A stretch of 64,000 nucleotides of DNA from CAMPKL01 sp963817465 (GTDB taxonomy: Bacteria; Acidobacteriota; Terriglobia; Bryobacterales; UBA6623). Position numbers and translations under genes: made by a program. Within the stretch, counting starts at the first letter, position 1; each line of letters starts with the position of its first letter. The notes under the pieces were generated by a model. That model saw only the letters and a program-made list of their open reading frames with translations, searched no databases and was not told where the DNA came from. The DNA lies in NCBI GenBank assembly GCA_963817465.1, contig CAWFOP010000009.1, positions 124,001-188,000 of the forward strand, written 5' to 3'. Below, piece by piece: positions 37,544-47,081 of this stretch.

Positions 37544-39509
37544 ATGCCGACGAGACTTGTCATCTGGGTTTGCCTGCTCGCCGCGCTCGGCGCCGCGCCG
37601 TCGTACGCCGTCGACGCGGATTACTTCGCGCGCGAGCTGTATCCGGTCTTCGAGGCCGCCGGCTGCCGGCAATGTCACAACGACAACGGCGTCGCCTCGT
37701 CCACGCGATTGCAGTTTCCGCCGCAAGACGCCTCGCCCGATCTGGTCGCGGCGTTCGGGTTGCGCCTTACCGCTCTGGTCGATAAGGATGACACGCAGGC
37801 GTCGCTGCTGCTCCGCAAGCCGACAGCTCGCGTTGCGCACGGCGGCGGTGAGCGCATCAAGCCGGGCTCGGAGCAGGAATCGAAGCTGCTGGCCTGGATC
37901 GGCTACTTGACCGAGCATCGCGATGCGCCCTCGAAGGACGACGCAAGGCGCCGCCGACACCGGCCCGCAAGGTCCCCTACGCCGCCTGACGCACAACCAG
38001 TACAACCGTACCGTCAGCGCCTTGTTGGGCTTCGAGACCAAGCCCGCCGACCGGTTCCCCAGCGAAGACTACGTCGACGGCTTCGCCAACCAAGCCCAGG
38101 GGCAGAGCCTGTCGCCGCTGCTGCTCGAAGCCTACGGCGCGGCGGCCAACAGGCTGGCCGTCTCCGCCTTTCGCGGCGGCGACCGCAACAGGCTGATCCC
38201 GTGCCAACCCGCATCTCCGGCGGACGCAGCCTGCCGCGACGCGTTCTTGTCTCAATTTGGCCGCAGGGCCTATCGCCGACCGCTGCGCCCGGACGAGCTC
38301 GACGCCTACCGCGACCTTTTCGACCATCAAGCGAAGGCGGAACGCGACTTCCTAGCGGGCGCGCGCGTCACGGTCGAGGCCATGCTGCAGTCGCCGAAGT
38401 TCATATTCCGCGAGGCTGGGTTCCGCGAAGACGAGCACGCCTACCGCCTCGCCGGGCGTCTGGCGTTCTTCCTTTGGGACGAAGCGCCGGACGATCGCCT
38501 GCTCGACGCGGCCGAGGCGGGCGAGCTGCGCACGGCGGAAGGCGTCGAGGCGACCGTCCGCCGGATGCTTGCCGACCCGCGCGCCAAGGCGGCGCAGGAT
38601 GAATTTCTGGCCCAGTGGCTGCGCTTCGACCTCGCCCAGCGAGCCGTACGCGACCGCCGCTTCTACCCGCAGTTCGACGCCGAGCTGGTCGACGCCATGC
38701 TCGAAGAGACGCGCCTGTTGTTCCGTGACCTGGTCTGGAACGACGGCGACTTCATGACGTTGTTCACCGCGGATTATGGGTATCTCGACCAACGCCTGGC
38801 CGCGATCTACGGCTTCGAGCCGCCCGCCAAGCGCTTCGACCGGGTGCGGTTTCCGGCCGACAGCCCCCGCCGCGGAATCCTCGGCGAAGCGGCTTTCCTG
38901 ATGCTGACGAGCAAGCCGGCAGACACCTCGCCTACGCTGCGCGGCAAGTTCGTGCGCGAGCATTTTCTTTGTCAGATGGCGCCCCCGCCGCCGATCGGCG
39001 TCAATACGACGCTGCCCGAGGTCACCGACGAACGGCCGATGACCAACCGCGAGCGCCTGAGCGTGCACCTGTCGAGCCCGGTTTGCGCCGGCTGCCATCG
39101 GCTGATCGACCCGATCGGGCTGGGCCTCGAGCAGTACGATGCGATCGGCGCGTTTCGTGACAAGCAGCGCGTGCTGATCTTCCCCACCCGCGACGAGGCC
39201 GCCAAGAAAACCAAGACCGAGCCGACGGAGTATCATCTTGACATCGACGTCGCGGGTGAGATCGTCGGGCTCTCGACCGGCAAGTTCAGCAGCCCCAAGG
39301 AGTTGGGCGAGATTCTGGCCGCCGAACCGAGCTGTCGCAAGTGCGTCGTGAAACAACTCTTCCGCTACGCCATGGGGCGGCAAGAGACGTTTGAAGACAG
39401 TCGAGCGATCGACGAGGCGATGCGGCGCTTCGAGGCCTCAGGCTTCAAGTTGCGCGAGTTGATCGTGGCGATCGCATTGTCGGAGACATTTTTGGAGGGA
39501 GCGAGCTAG
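37544..39509 (+). CDS. Cytochrome c / DUF1592-DUF1588-DUF1585 protein (frameshifted)
   Basis: About 654 residues. A signal peptide (WVCLLAALGAAPSYAV) precedes one c-type heme site, CRQCH, as in planctomycete-type cytochrome modules. The DUF1587/1592 region follows (RRLTHNQYNRTVSALLGF, then FGRRAYRRPLRPDELDAY, LAGRLAFFLWDEAPDDRLL). DUF1588 shows VCAGCHRLIDPIGLGLEQYD, which holds a second CxxCH. DUF1585 ends ELIVAIALSETF. The frame breaks near 37940; length is 3n+1. This family is always exported and its partner is usually a DUF1552 protein, as here 3 bases downstream. The reaction is unknown; electron transfer is the common guess. Confidence 0.88.
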
Positions 39510-39512
39510 ACC

Positions 39513-40838
39513 ATGTCGTCCGTGAACAAGTCGCCGACAAAAAAGTCCATCGAATCCATCTCACGGCGGCGCGTGCTGCGCGGCATGGGCGCCGCGACGG
39601 TCGCGCTGCCGGCCTTCGACGCCCTGTTCAACGATTGCGGCACGGCCTACGCCGCGACGCCCGAGTCGAAAGCGCAAAAGATCCCATCCCGGTTCGTCTT
39701 CTGGTTCAACGGCAACGGCATTCCGGAGAAGCACTGGATTCCGCAGGAGACGGGCGAAAGCTACCGCATCACGCCGTGCCTGAGCCCGCTGGCGCGCTAC
39801 CGCGAAGATTTTCACGTCATCTCCGGACTCGACAACGCCGCCGCGGCGCTGCCGCAGCCGGGCAACAGCCACTACCCCTCGATGAGCGCCGTGCTGACGG
39901 GCAGGGAGTTCACTGGCCGCGGCGCGGGCGGGCCGTCGCTCGACCAGCTCGTCGCCTCGCGCATCGGCGGCGGCACGCGCTTTGAGTCGCTGCAGATCGG
40001 CGTCTCGCAAGAGAGCTTCGGCGAGAGCATCCAGCGCAACATGAGCTGGGCGGCGCAAGATCGCCCGCTGCCGCCGGAGATGTTCCCGCAACGGCTGTTC
40101 GACCGCCTGTTCGGCAAGCGCGAACAGGGCTGGCTCGACCGCCAACGCAGCGTGCTCGACTTCGTGGCCGATGAGGCGCGCTCGCTGCGAACGGATCTCG
40201 GCTCACGCGACAGGACGCGGCTAGATGAGTATCTATCGTCGGTTCGCGATCTCGAGCGCTCGATCTTGAGCCTGCCGCCGGAGTACGCCCGCGAGGTCGA
40301 GCGGCCCGAGGAAGGAGCGGACATGCGCGACTGGCCGCGCATCGCCAAGCTCCAGTCCGACCTGTTGGTTCACGCGCTGGCGTCAGGGCAGACGCGCGTG
40401 GCGTCATACATGCTCACCAAGTGCCAGGGTCTGACGCGCTTCCCGTGGCTCGGCCACACCGCCCAGCGCCACCACGAATACACCCACGGCGAGGTCGAGA
40501 CGCCGCGCGGCATGCGCATCTTGCGGGACATCTGCAAGTGGCACGTCGAGGAGTTCGCCTACCTGGTCGCGAAGCTCAAGGCGACGCCCGAAGGCGACGG
40601 CAATCTGCTCGACAACTGCTGTCTGCTGTTCGTCCACGAGCACGCCGAAGCGAACCCGCACAAGAACAACGGCCACGCCGCGATCGTCGCCGGGCATGCT
40701 GGCGGCCTGAAGACCGGCCGCCACACGCGCACGACCGGCACGCTTGGCGACCTCTACCTGACGCTCGCCGCCGAGACCATGCAGACCGACCTGCAGACCT
40801 TCCCGACGGCGTCACAGAGGCTGAGCGACATCGTCTGA
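39513..40838 (+). CDS. DUF1552 protein, Tat-exported
   Basis: A 441-residue protein with a twin-arginine signal (ESISRRRVLRGMGAATVALP). The body shows PSRFVFWFNGNGIPEKHWIP, SGLDNAAAALPQPGNSHYPS and YTHGEVETPRGMRILRD, matching DUF1552, a family whose function is unknown. Tat export suggests that it folds, perhaps with a cofactor or metal, before crossing the membrane. Histidine- and aspartate-rich motifs (FVHEHAEANPHKNNGHAA) could bind metal. It is co-directional with and 3 bases from the cytochrome c/DUF1592 gene, the usual pairing in Planctomycetes and Acidobacteriota. Confidence 0.9.
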   Translation: MSSVNKSPTKKSIESISRRRVLRGMGAATVALPAFDALFNDCGTAYAATPESKAQKIPSRFVFWFNGNGIPEKHWIPQETGESYRITPCLSPLARYREDFHVISGLDNAAAALPQPGNSHYPSMSAVLTGREFTGRGAGGPSLDQLVASRIGGGTRFESLQIGVSQESFGESIQRNMSWAAQDRPLPPEMFPQRLFDRLFGKREQGWLDRQRSVLDFVADEARSLRTDLGSRDRTRLDEYLSSVRDLERSILSLPPEYAREVERPEEGADMRDWPRIAKLQSDLLVHALASGQTRVASYMLTKCQGLTRFPWLGHTAQRHHEYTHGEVETPRGMRILRDICKWHVEEFAYLVAKLKATPEGDGNLLDNCCLLFVHEHAEANPHKNNGHAAIVAGHAGGLKTGRHTRTTGTLGDLYLTLAAETMQTDLQTFPTASQRLSDIV

Positions 40839-40901
40839 GCGAGCCGCGTCCAGAGGCAGACTCGGGGCCCGCCGGCTGCGTACAATTGAAGGCTGCCCCT
40901 C

Positions 40902-41165
40902 ATGGCCGCCAAGCAACAAAAAGAGACCGCCGCCGAGGCGCCCTCGTTCGAGACCGGACTCGACGAGCTCGAGCAGATCGTCAAGCAGCTCGAATCGGCC
41001 GAAATGCCGCTCGAAGAGTCGCTGGCGCTGTTCGAAAAAGGCGTTACGCTCAGCGAGACGTGCCGCAAGCAGCTCGAAGAAGCCGAATCCAAAGTCGAAA
41101 TCCTTCTCAAACGCGGGCGTAAGCTCGAGGCCGAACCTTTTGAGCTCGACGACGACCAGGACTAG
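40902..41165 (+). CDS. xseB: Exodeoxyribonuclease VII small subunit
   Basis: An 87-residue helical subunit of exonuclease VII, which degrades single-stranded DNA with XseA. The conserved core is visible: FETGLDELEQIVKQLESAEM, PLEESLALFEKGVTLS and CRKQLEEAESKVEILL. It overlaps the polyprenyl synthetase gene by 26 bases, as is usual for xseB-ispA pairs. xseA is not in the window. Confidence 0.93.
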   Translation: MAAKQQKETAAEAPSFETGLDELEQIVKQLESAEMPLEESLALFEKGVTLSETCRKQLEEAESKVEILLKRGRKLEAEPFELDDDQD

Positions 41166-42051
41166 CGCGGCGGTTCTGGCCGAGTATCTCGACCTGCGCC
41201 GCCGCGAGATCGACGCCGCGCTCGATCGCCTCGTGCCCGCGGCGGACGAGCGTCCGGCGACGATCCACAGCGCCATGCGGCACAGCCTGTTCGCGGGCGG
41301 CAAGCGCATTCGTCCGATCCTGTTCTGCGGCGCCGCTGAAGCGATCGCCGACGCGCCGGGCGCCGTCACGCCGGCCTGCTCGCTCGAGCTGATCCATACC
41401 TACTCGCTGATTCACGACGACTTGCCCGCGCTCGACAACGACGACTACCGCCGCGGCAAGCCGACCTGTCACAAGGTCTACGGCGAAGCGATGGCCATCC
41501 TCGCCGGCGACGCGTTGCTGACGCGGGCGTTTCAGGTCATCGCCCAGGCGGCCGGCGTCCCGGACGCTCGCCGCGTCGCAATGGCAGGCGAGCTCGCGGC
41601 GGCGGCGGGCACGGTCGATGGCATGATCGGCGGCCAGGTGGAAGACCTCGAAGCCGAGGGCGAAGCGCCGACCGAAGATCGGCTGCGCTATATCCACCGC
41701 TCCAAGACCGGCGCCCTGATCAGCGCCGCCGTGCGAATGGGCGGCATGTTCGCCGGCGCGACGGCGGAGCAATTGGCCTTGTTGACCGACTACGGACGCA
41801 ATATCGGCCTAGCCTTCCAGATCGTCGACGACATCCTCGACGTCGAGGGCACCACCGAATCGCTCGGCAAGACCGCCGGCAAGGACGCCGAGCAGAGGAA
41901 GGCCACCTACCCGGCGCTCTACGGTCTGGCGGCGTCGAAAGTCCGCGCGCAAGAGCACTACCAAGCCGCGCTGGCGGCGCTCGAGCCGCTCGGCGAACGC
42001 GCCGGCCGGCTGCGCGGCATCGCCGAAAAGATCGTCAAGCGCTCGGCATGA
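41140..42051 (+). CDS. ispA: Farnesyl/geranyl diphosphate synthase (short-chain polyprenyl synthetase)
   Basis: A 303-residue trans-prenyltransferase that condenses isopentenyl diphosphate with an allylic diphosphate. The first Asp-rich motif DDLPALDND starts at residue 93 and the second VDDILD near 229-234. GGKRIRPIL and FQIVDDILDVEG are typical of the IspA group. Chain length is likely C15, by position of the family, not proven. The TTG start at 41140 lies inside xseB; it overlaps tlyA by 4 bases (ATGA), so three genes form one unit for isoprenoid/RNA functions. Confidence 0.93.
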   Translation: MSSTTTRTSAAVLAEYLDLRRREIDAALDRLVPAADERPATIHSAMRHSLFAGGKRIRPILFCGAAEAIADAPGAVTPACSLELIHTYSLIHDDLPALDNDDYRRGKPTCHKVYGEAMAILAGDALLTRAFQVIAQAAGVPDARRVAMAGELAAAAGTVDGMIGGQVEDLEAEGEAPTEDRLRYIHRSKTGALISAAVRMGGMFAGATAEQLALLTDYGRNIGLAFQIVDDILDVEGTTESLGKTAGKDAEQRKATYPALYGLAASKVRAQEHYQAALAALEPLGERAGRLRGIAEKIVKRSA

Positions 42052-42803
42052 AGCCGACCATGCGCATCGATCAACTGCTCGTCGAGCGCGGCTTGGCCGA
42101 GTCGCGCCAAAAGGCGCAGGCGCTGGTGCTCGCGGGCCAGGTCTTGGTTGACGAGCAAAAGATCGACAAGCCCGGCCGCAAGGTCCCCGAGCAATGCGAG
42201 ATTCGGCTGATCGGCCAAGCGCCGCAATTCGTCAGCCGCGCGGGCTTCAAGCTTGACGCCGCTCTCGAAAACTTCGGCGTCGAGGTGGCAGGCAAGACTT
42301 GCCTCGACGTCGGCGCCTCGACCGGCGGCTTCACGGACTGCCTGCTGCAACGCGGCGCGGCGAAGGTCTACGCCGTTGACGTGGGCGTGAATCAATTGCA
42401 CTGGAAGATCCGCCAAGATCCGCGCGTCGAGGTGCGCGAGAAGGTCAATGCCCGCTATCTTTCAAGGGTGGAAGTTCCCGAGCCCATCGACTTCGCGTGT
42501 TGCGACGTGAGCTTCATCTCGGCGGCCTTGGTGCTGCCGGCCGTCGCGCCGCTGCTGGCGCCGCGCGCCGAGATGGTCGTGCTCGCCAAGCCGCAGTTCG
42601 AAGCCGGCCGCGGCGAGGTGGGCAAGGGCGGCATCGTGCGCGATCCGGCCGTGCATCAGGCGGCGGTCGACAAAGTGCGCGAGGCGCTGGGCGCGCTCGG
42701 ATGCGACCCCATCGAAGAAATGGAAAGCCCCATACTGGGCGCGGAAGGCAACAAGGAATTTCTGCTCCACGGCAGCCGATTCCTGTCTCGAAATCATGAA
42801 TAG
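42048..42803 (+). CDS. tlyA: TlyA-family 2'-O-methyltransferase (S4 domain plus FtsJ-like)
   Basis: A 251-residue rRNA methyltransferase, also once called hemolysin A. The N-terminal S4 RNA-binding domain reads RIDQLLVERGLAESRQKAQ. The Rossmann methyltransferase domain has CLDVGASTGGFTDCLLQRGA (SAM binding), VYAVDVGVNQLHWKI and the catalytic FtsJ-type Lys region VVLAKPQFEAGR. TlyA methylates 16S and 23S rRNA riboses in mycobacteria. ATG 42048 overlaps the ispA stop; ATG 42060 is closer to the usual family start. It overlaps nadK by 8 bases. Confidence 0.93.
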   Translation: MKPTMRIDQLLVERGLAESRQKAQALVLAGQVLVDEQKIDKPGRKVPEQCEIRLIGQAPQFVSRAGFKLDAALENFGVEVAGKTCLDVGASTGGFTDCLLQRGAAKVYAVDVGVNQLHWKIRQDPRVEVREKVNARYLSRVEVPEPIDFACCDVSFISAALVLPAVAPLLAPRAEMVVLAKPQFEAGRGEVGKGGIVRDPAVHQAAVDKVREALGALGCDPIEEMESPILGAEGNKEFLLHGSRFLSRNHE

Positions 42804-43650
42804 AGTCGGCATCGTTTCGAAGCCAGGTCGCCAGGATCTGCCCGCGCTGTTGCGCGAGCTCGTCGCTTGGCTCGACAAGCAGGGCGTTTCCTATCGCGGA
42901 GACATTGTCACCGAGCAATACCTGGGCCACGAAGGCGGCTTCGACCGCTCGCAGCCTGATGAAGACCTGGACCTGATCATCGTGCTGGGCGGCGACGGCA
43001 CGCTGCTCTCGGTGGCACGCGGCGTCGGCAAGCGCGAGACGCCCCTGCTGGCCGTCAATCTGGGCGGTCTCGGCTTCTTGATGACCACCGGCACCGACCA
43101 GCTCTTCGACGCGCTCGAACGCGTCCGGGCCGGGCGGCACAAGATCCAGACCCGCATGGTGCTAGCGGGCCAAGTCCGCCGCGAAGGCGCCGTCATCGCC
43201 GGCTATCACGCGCTCAACGATTTTGTCGTCAACAAGGCGGCGATCGCTCGCTTGTTGCACCTCGAGGCCTATGTCGATGACGAATTCATGTGCGCCTACC
43301 GCGCTGACGGGATGATCCTTTCAACGCCCACCGGCTCGACGGCCTATTCGCTCGCCGCGGGCGGTCCCGTGCTGGCCCCTTCCGTCGAGGGTCTCTGCAT
43401 CACGCCCATCTGCCCGCACACTCTTTCAAACCGCCCGGTGGTCGTGCCGCAGTCCTCTCGCGTCGAGATCGTCTTCCAGGGCGGCGACGACGACACGTTC
43501 CTGACCGTCGACGGCCAGGTCGGCCTCAACCTGCTCCCCAACGACCGCATCGTCGTTTACAAGTCAGACCATTGCGTGCGCATCATTCAAGCGGACCGGC
43601 TGCGCTTCTTTGACGTGCTGCGCAGCAAGATGGGCTGGGGCGTGCGCTAG
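42796..43650 (+). CDS. nadK: NAD kinase
   Basis: A 284-residue cytoplasmic kinase that makes NADP from NAD. The catalytic GGDGTLL lies at residues 65-71, followed by NLGGLGFLM, ALNDFVVNKAAIARLLHLE and the glycine-rich TPTGSTAYSLAAGGPVL, all standard for PpnK/NadK. The start overlaps the tlyA end, so xseB-ispA-tlyA-nadK form one operon. It converges with the SGNH gene, their stops 6 bases apart, with no clear terminator between. Confidence 0.96.
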   Translation: MNRVGIVSKPGRQDLPALLRELVAWLDKQGVSYRGDIVTEQYLGHEGGFDRSQPDEDLDLIIVLGGDGTLLSVARGVGKRETPLLAVNLGGLGFLMTTGTDQLFDALERVRAGRHKIQTRMVLAGQVRREGAVIAGYHALNDFVVNKAAIARLLHLEAYVDDEFMCAYRADGMILSTPTGSTAYSLAAGGPVLAPSVEGLCITPICPHTLSNRPVVVPQSSRVEIVFQGGDDDTFLTVDGQVGLNLLPNDRIVVYKSDHCVRIIQADRLRFFDVLRSKMGWGVR

Positions 43651-43656
43651 CCCGCC

Positions 43657-44796
43657 CTACTCGGCGATCAGCGAGCGTTCGCGCAGGAATTCGAGGATCG
43701 CTTGCTCGGCCACGAGGTGGCCCGCGACATTCAGGTGGATTCCATCGCCGACGAACAGGCGGGCGCCGCCCTTGACCGCGAAGGCCTTTCCTAGGTCCAG
43801 CGCGGGGACGTCGAGCTCGCGCGCCATCTGCAAGGCGATGCTCTGCGGCTTGACAACGTAGCGGCCATCCAACCGCTGCGCAGCCGGATCAAACTGCGCC
43901 GCAATCGGAAAGATCGCGAGTGCAAGCCGGCCGCCGCGCGCTGCGACGAGCCGATCGAGCTTCTGGACGTTTTCGCGGACGAGCGGCCAGGTTTCATCAA
44001 GCCAGGCCGCCTTGAAGCCGAAGTTGTTGTCCCACGCAAAGCGCCCTTCGGATCGCTGCGTGATGTCGAGCCAAGCCAGCCGGGCGCGGTACGCCAAGTA
44101 AGAGTCGCGCGGCAGCCACCACAGCGGGTCGCCCTCGCGCGGGGCCAGCACGCGGCGGGCCTCTTCGGTCGCGAGCAAACCGGTCTTGCCGTCCAGGCGG
44201 TGCAGAAAGCGGTGATTGTCGTTGAGGCAATATTGCAGCAGCGTGACGTCGGGCTCGAGGTCTTGCAAATGCAACTCGAACCACAGCCTCTCCTGGTAGG
44301 TCGTATAGCCGGGCGTCGCGGCGTTCAGCACTTCGACCCGCCCCTCCAGCGCTCGGCGCATGAGGTTGACGTAGCCGTCCTTGTACGAAACGCCTTCGCC
44401 GATCACATACGAGATCGAATCGCCCAGAACCAGGAGCCGGAGAACGCCCGCTTGCTTGGGGGGAACCTCTTGGGGATCGCGGATCGCGAGCGGGTTCGAG
44501 CCCGGCGTTTCGGGGTCGAGGCGATAGCCCAGACGCTCGTCGGCGATCAGACCGTCCGCCGCTCCGCGGTTCGTCGCCGCGGCGCTGAAAAAGCTCGCCA
44601 ACGCCACACCCGGACCGCCCTCCACGGCCCAGCGGACGCCGAACTCCGCAACGAGCAGCGTGAGGAATACGCTCAGCAACACCGTCACAACGCCAAACAA
44701 CCGACGCCGGCGCGAGTTCGCGCTTGCAGGGCGGTGAGGCGGGTTTACAACTGGCGGCGAGGGTTTGGGAGTCTTGGATCGCCGATTTTTCTTCAT
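43657..44796 (-). CDS. Membrane-anchored SGNH hydrolase of the SxtJ/carbamoyltransferase module
   Basis: A 379-residue protein with a basic N terminus, one membrane helix (FGVVTVLLSVFLTLLVAEFG) and a large outer SGNH hydrolase domain. Block I is LLVLGDSISYVIGEGV (catalytic Ser), the Asn block is QYCLNDNHRF, and the Asp-x-x-His block is VGDGIHLNVAGHLVAE. AlgJ/AlgX-like SGNH proteins acetylate or deacetylate polysaccharides. The gene lies 6 bases after the SxtJ-like gene, in one operon with the carbamoyltransferase; it probably acts on the same exported product. Confidence 0.87.
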   Translation of the reverse strand: MKKNRRSKTPKPSPPVVNPPHRPASANSRRRRLFGVVTVLLSVFLTLLVAEFGVRWAVEGGPGVALASFFSAAATNRGAADGLIADERLGYRLDPETPGSNPLAIRDPQEVPPKQAGVLRLLVLGDSISYVIGEGVSYKDGYVNLMRRALEGRVEVLNAATPGYTTYQERLWFELHLQDLEPDVTLLQYCLNDNHRFLHRLDGKTGLLATEEARRVLAPREGDPLWWLPRDSYLAYRARLAWLDITQRSEGRFAWDNNFGFKAAWLDETWPLVRENVQKLDRLVAARGGRLALAIFPIAAQFDPAAQRLDGRYVVKPQSIALQMARELDVPALDLGKAFAVKGGARLFVGDGIHLNVAGHLVAEQAILEFLRERSLIAE

Positions 44797-44802
44797 CGTG
44801 CG

Positions 44803-45204
44803 TTAGAACATGCGCTCAAACCGCTGAGCGGTTTGCCTCGTGTTCGGACGCGAGGTCCAGTAACTGTCTTTCGGCGGGCTGCGGCGCTCCAACTGATCCC
44901 GCCCGAAGGCGCGCATGAGCAGGCCGTAAGGAGTCAGAACCAGGTAAAACATCAACGATAGCAAGACGCGGCTGTTGACGAACCCGAGCACGCTCGCCAG
45001 GCCCATCCACAGCGAGAAGAATTTCAGTGAAGCTTCGCCTGACGCGGCGGCTGTCAACAGCAGCGCGGAGCCCGCGGCCCCAAGCCCGATGGCCAATGTC
45101 GCGCGCCCGCGGTAGAGGTTCCAAGCGGCCAGCGCCAGCAGCGCGCCGCCGACCACAGCCGTCGACTTGCGCGCCTGCGCGGCTCTGTCAGCCGGATCAG
45201 TCAA
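44803..45204 (-). CDS. SxtJ-family membrane protein
   Basis: A 133-residue protein with four hydrophobic segments (VVGGALLALAAWNLY, ATLAIGLGAAGSALLLTAAA, KFFSLWMGLASVLGFVNS, VLLSLMFYLVLTPYGLLMRA) and a polar, basic tail. The motif LTPYGLLMRAFGRDQLERR is typical of SxtJ-like proteins, first noted in the saxitoxin cluster beside the SxtI carbamoyltransferase. Function is unknown; a membrane partner of the carbamoyltransferase is inferred from constant neighbourhood. Its start overlaps the carbamoyltransferase stop by 8 bases. Confidence 0.85.
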   Translation of the reverse strand: MTDPADRAAQARKSTAVVGGALLALAAWNLYRGRATLAIGLGAAGSALLLTAAASGEASLKFFSLWMGLASVLGFVNSRVLLSLMFYLVLTPYGLLMRAFGRDQLERRSPPKDSYWTSRPNTRQTAQRFERMF

Positions 45205-47017
45205 GCTGGAACTCCTCCTGCCAGGCCGGGTCTTTCTCGAGAGCCGCTTGCTGGCTTTTCTCGAGCACGAAATCTTCGATCACGAGCAGGTCCATTTCGG
45301 TTCGCATGAAGCAGCGATAGGCGTCCTCGGGGCTGCAGACGATCGGCTCGCCGCGCACGTTGAACGACGTATTGATCAGCACCGGGCAACCGGTTTTTTG
45401 CGCGAACGCCTCGAGCAACTCATGAAACACGCCATGCCGATCGCGGTCGACGGTCTGGACGCGCGCCGAGTAGTCGACGTGGGTCACGGCGGGAATCGTC
45501 GAGCGCGGCGCCGCGAGCATGTCGAAGCCGCGCAAGTCGCGCTGCTCCTCGCTCAGCTCGCGCCGAATTCCCTCCCGCACCGGCGCGGTGAGCAGCATGT
45601 AGGGCGACTCGGCGTCGAGATCGAAGTACTCGCCGGCCGACTCGCGCAACACGGACGGCGCGAACGGCCGGAAGCTCTCGCGGTGCTTGATCTTCAAATT
45701 CATCGCCGATTGCATCTTCTCCGACCGCGGATCCCCCAATATGCTGCGCGCGCCCAATGCCCGCGGGCCGAACTCCATGCGCCCCTGGAACCAGCCGACG
45801 ACCTTCTCGTCGGCGAGCGCCTGGGCTGTGCGCGCGATCATCTCGCGCCGGCTCATACGGCGGTAGCGCGCGCCGGCGGCGGTCAAAGCGTCCTCGATCT
45901 GCTCGGGCGAGTACGCCGGGCCGAGGTAGGCCGCCCGCATCGCATCCGCATCCCCGCCCGGGGCCGCGCGGCCCTTGTCGAGGTATTGATGCCACACCGA
46001 CAGAGCCGCGCCCAGCGCTCCGCCGGCGTCTCCGGCGGCCGGCTGAATCCAAACCTTCTCGAAGGGCCCCTCGCGCAGGATGCGGCCGTTGCCGACGCAG
46101 TTCAGCGCTACCCCGCCCGCCAAGCACAGGTTCTTCTCGCCCGTCTCGGCCTGCGCGTGCCGCGCCATGCGCAGCATCGCCAACTCGGTCACTTCCTGCA
46201 CCGAGCGGGCCAGGTCCATCTCGCGCTCGGTGATGCGGCTCTCGGGCTTACGCGGCGGGCCTCCGAACAGCGCGTCAAAGGCGCGGTTCGTCATCGTCAA
46301 ACCCTGGCAGTAGTTGAAGTACCGCATGTTGAGCCGCAGCGAGCCGTCTTCGCGGAGGTCGACCAGCTCGTCCAAGATGCGCTCGACGTACTTCGGCTCG
46401 CCGTAGGGGGCCAGCCCCATCACCTTGTATTCGCCCGAGTTGACCTTGAAGCCCGTGTAGTAGGTGAACGCGGAGTAGAGCAGCCCCAGCGAATGCGGAA
46501 AGCGCGTCTCGGCCAGCAGGTGAACCTCATTGCCGCGCCCGTAGCCGTAGCTGCTGGTCGCCCATTCGCCGACGCCGTCGATGGTCAGGATCGCGGCCGA
46601 GTCGAACGGCGAGGGATAGAACGCGCTCGCCGCATGCGACTCGTGGTGCTCGGTGAACAGGACCTGGCCCTCGAAGCCCAGCTCCTTGGCGATGTTTTCG
46701 CGGATCCAGAGCTTCTCCTTGAGCCATAGCGGCATCGCTTGCAAGAACGAGCGAATTCCGCTGGGAGCGTAGTCGAGATAGGTCTCGAGCAAGCGCTCGA
46801 ACTTGAGCAGCGGTTTGTCGTAGAAGACGACGTAATCGAGGTCGCTCGCGGCGACGCCGTCCTCGCGCAGGCAGTACGCGGCGGCCTCGGAGGGGAAGCG
46901 GTGGTCGTGCTTGGTGCGCGAAAAGCGCTCCTCCTGGGCGGCGGCGACAATCTCGCCGTCGCGCACGAGGCACGCCGCTGAGTCATGATAGTAGGCGGAG
47001 ATGCCGAGAATGCGCAT
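45197..47017 (-). CDS. Carbamoyltransferase (NodU/CmcH/SxtI family)
   Basis: A 606-residue enzyme that makes carbamoyl adenylate and transfers the carbamoyl group to a hydroxyl. The N-terminal Kae1/YrdC-like domain starts MRILGISAYYHDSAACLV, with AAAQEERFSRTKHDHRFP, TEHHESHAASAFY (metal ligands) and ILTIDGVGEWA. The C-terminal domain has GRMEFGPRALGARSILGDPR, then NLKIKHRESFRPFAPSV and PVLINTSFNVRGEPIV. Length is full. In SxtI, NodU and CmcH the acceptor is a toxin, Nod factor or cephem. Here no biosynthetic scaffold genes lie nearby; a glycan or lipid acceptor is inference. Confidence 0.94.
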   Translation of the reverse strand: MRILGISAYYHDSAACLVRDGEIVAAAQEERFSRTKHDHRFPSEAAAYCLREDGVAASDLDYVVFYDKPLLKFERLLETYLDYAPSGIRSFLQAMPLWLKEKLWIRENIAKELGFEGQVLFTEHHESHAASAFYPSPFDSAAILTIDGVGEWATSSYGYGRGNEVHLLAETRFPHSLGLLYSAFTYYTGFKVNSGEYKVMGLAPYGEPKYVERILDELVDLREDGSLRLNMRYFNYCQGLTMTNRAFDALFGGPPRKPESRITEREMDLARSVQEVTELAMLRMARHAQAETGEKNLCLAGGVALNCVGNGRILREGPFEKVWIQPAAGDAGGALGAALSVWHQYLDKGRAAPGGDADAMRAAYLGPAYSPEQIEDALTAAGARYRRMSRREMIARTAQALADEKVVGWFQGRMEFGPRALGARSILGDPRSEKMQSAMNLKIKHRESFRPFAPSVLRESAGEYFDLDAESPYMLLTAPVREGIRRELSEEQRDLRGFDMLAAPRSTIPAVTHVDYSARVQTVDRDRHGVFHELLEAFAQKTGCPVLINTSFNVRGEPIVCSPEDAYRCFMRTEMDLLVIEDFVLEKSQQAALEKDPAWQEEFQLD

Positions 47018-47081
47018 AGCGCCGCCGGGCGTCTCATCAAGGTATCGCGTTTAATCGGCGTTTTTCAGGAGATTCAAGCGA

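Noticed and set aside
45167..46729. 520-codon plus-strand frame opposite the carbamoyltransferase
   Set aside because: Antisense shadow; the minus-strand protein has all family motifs.
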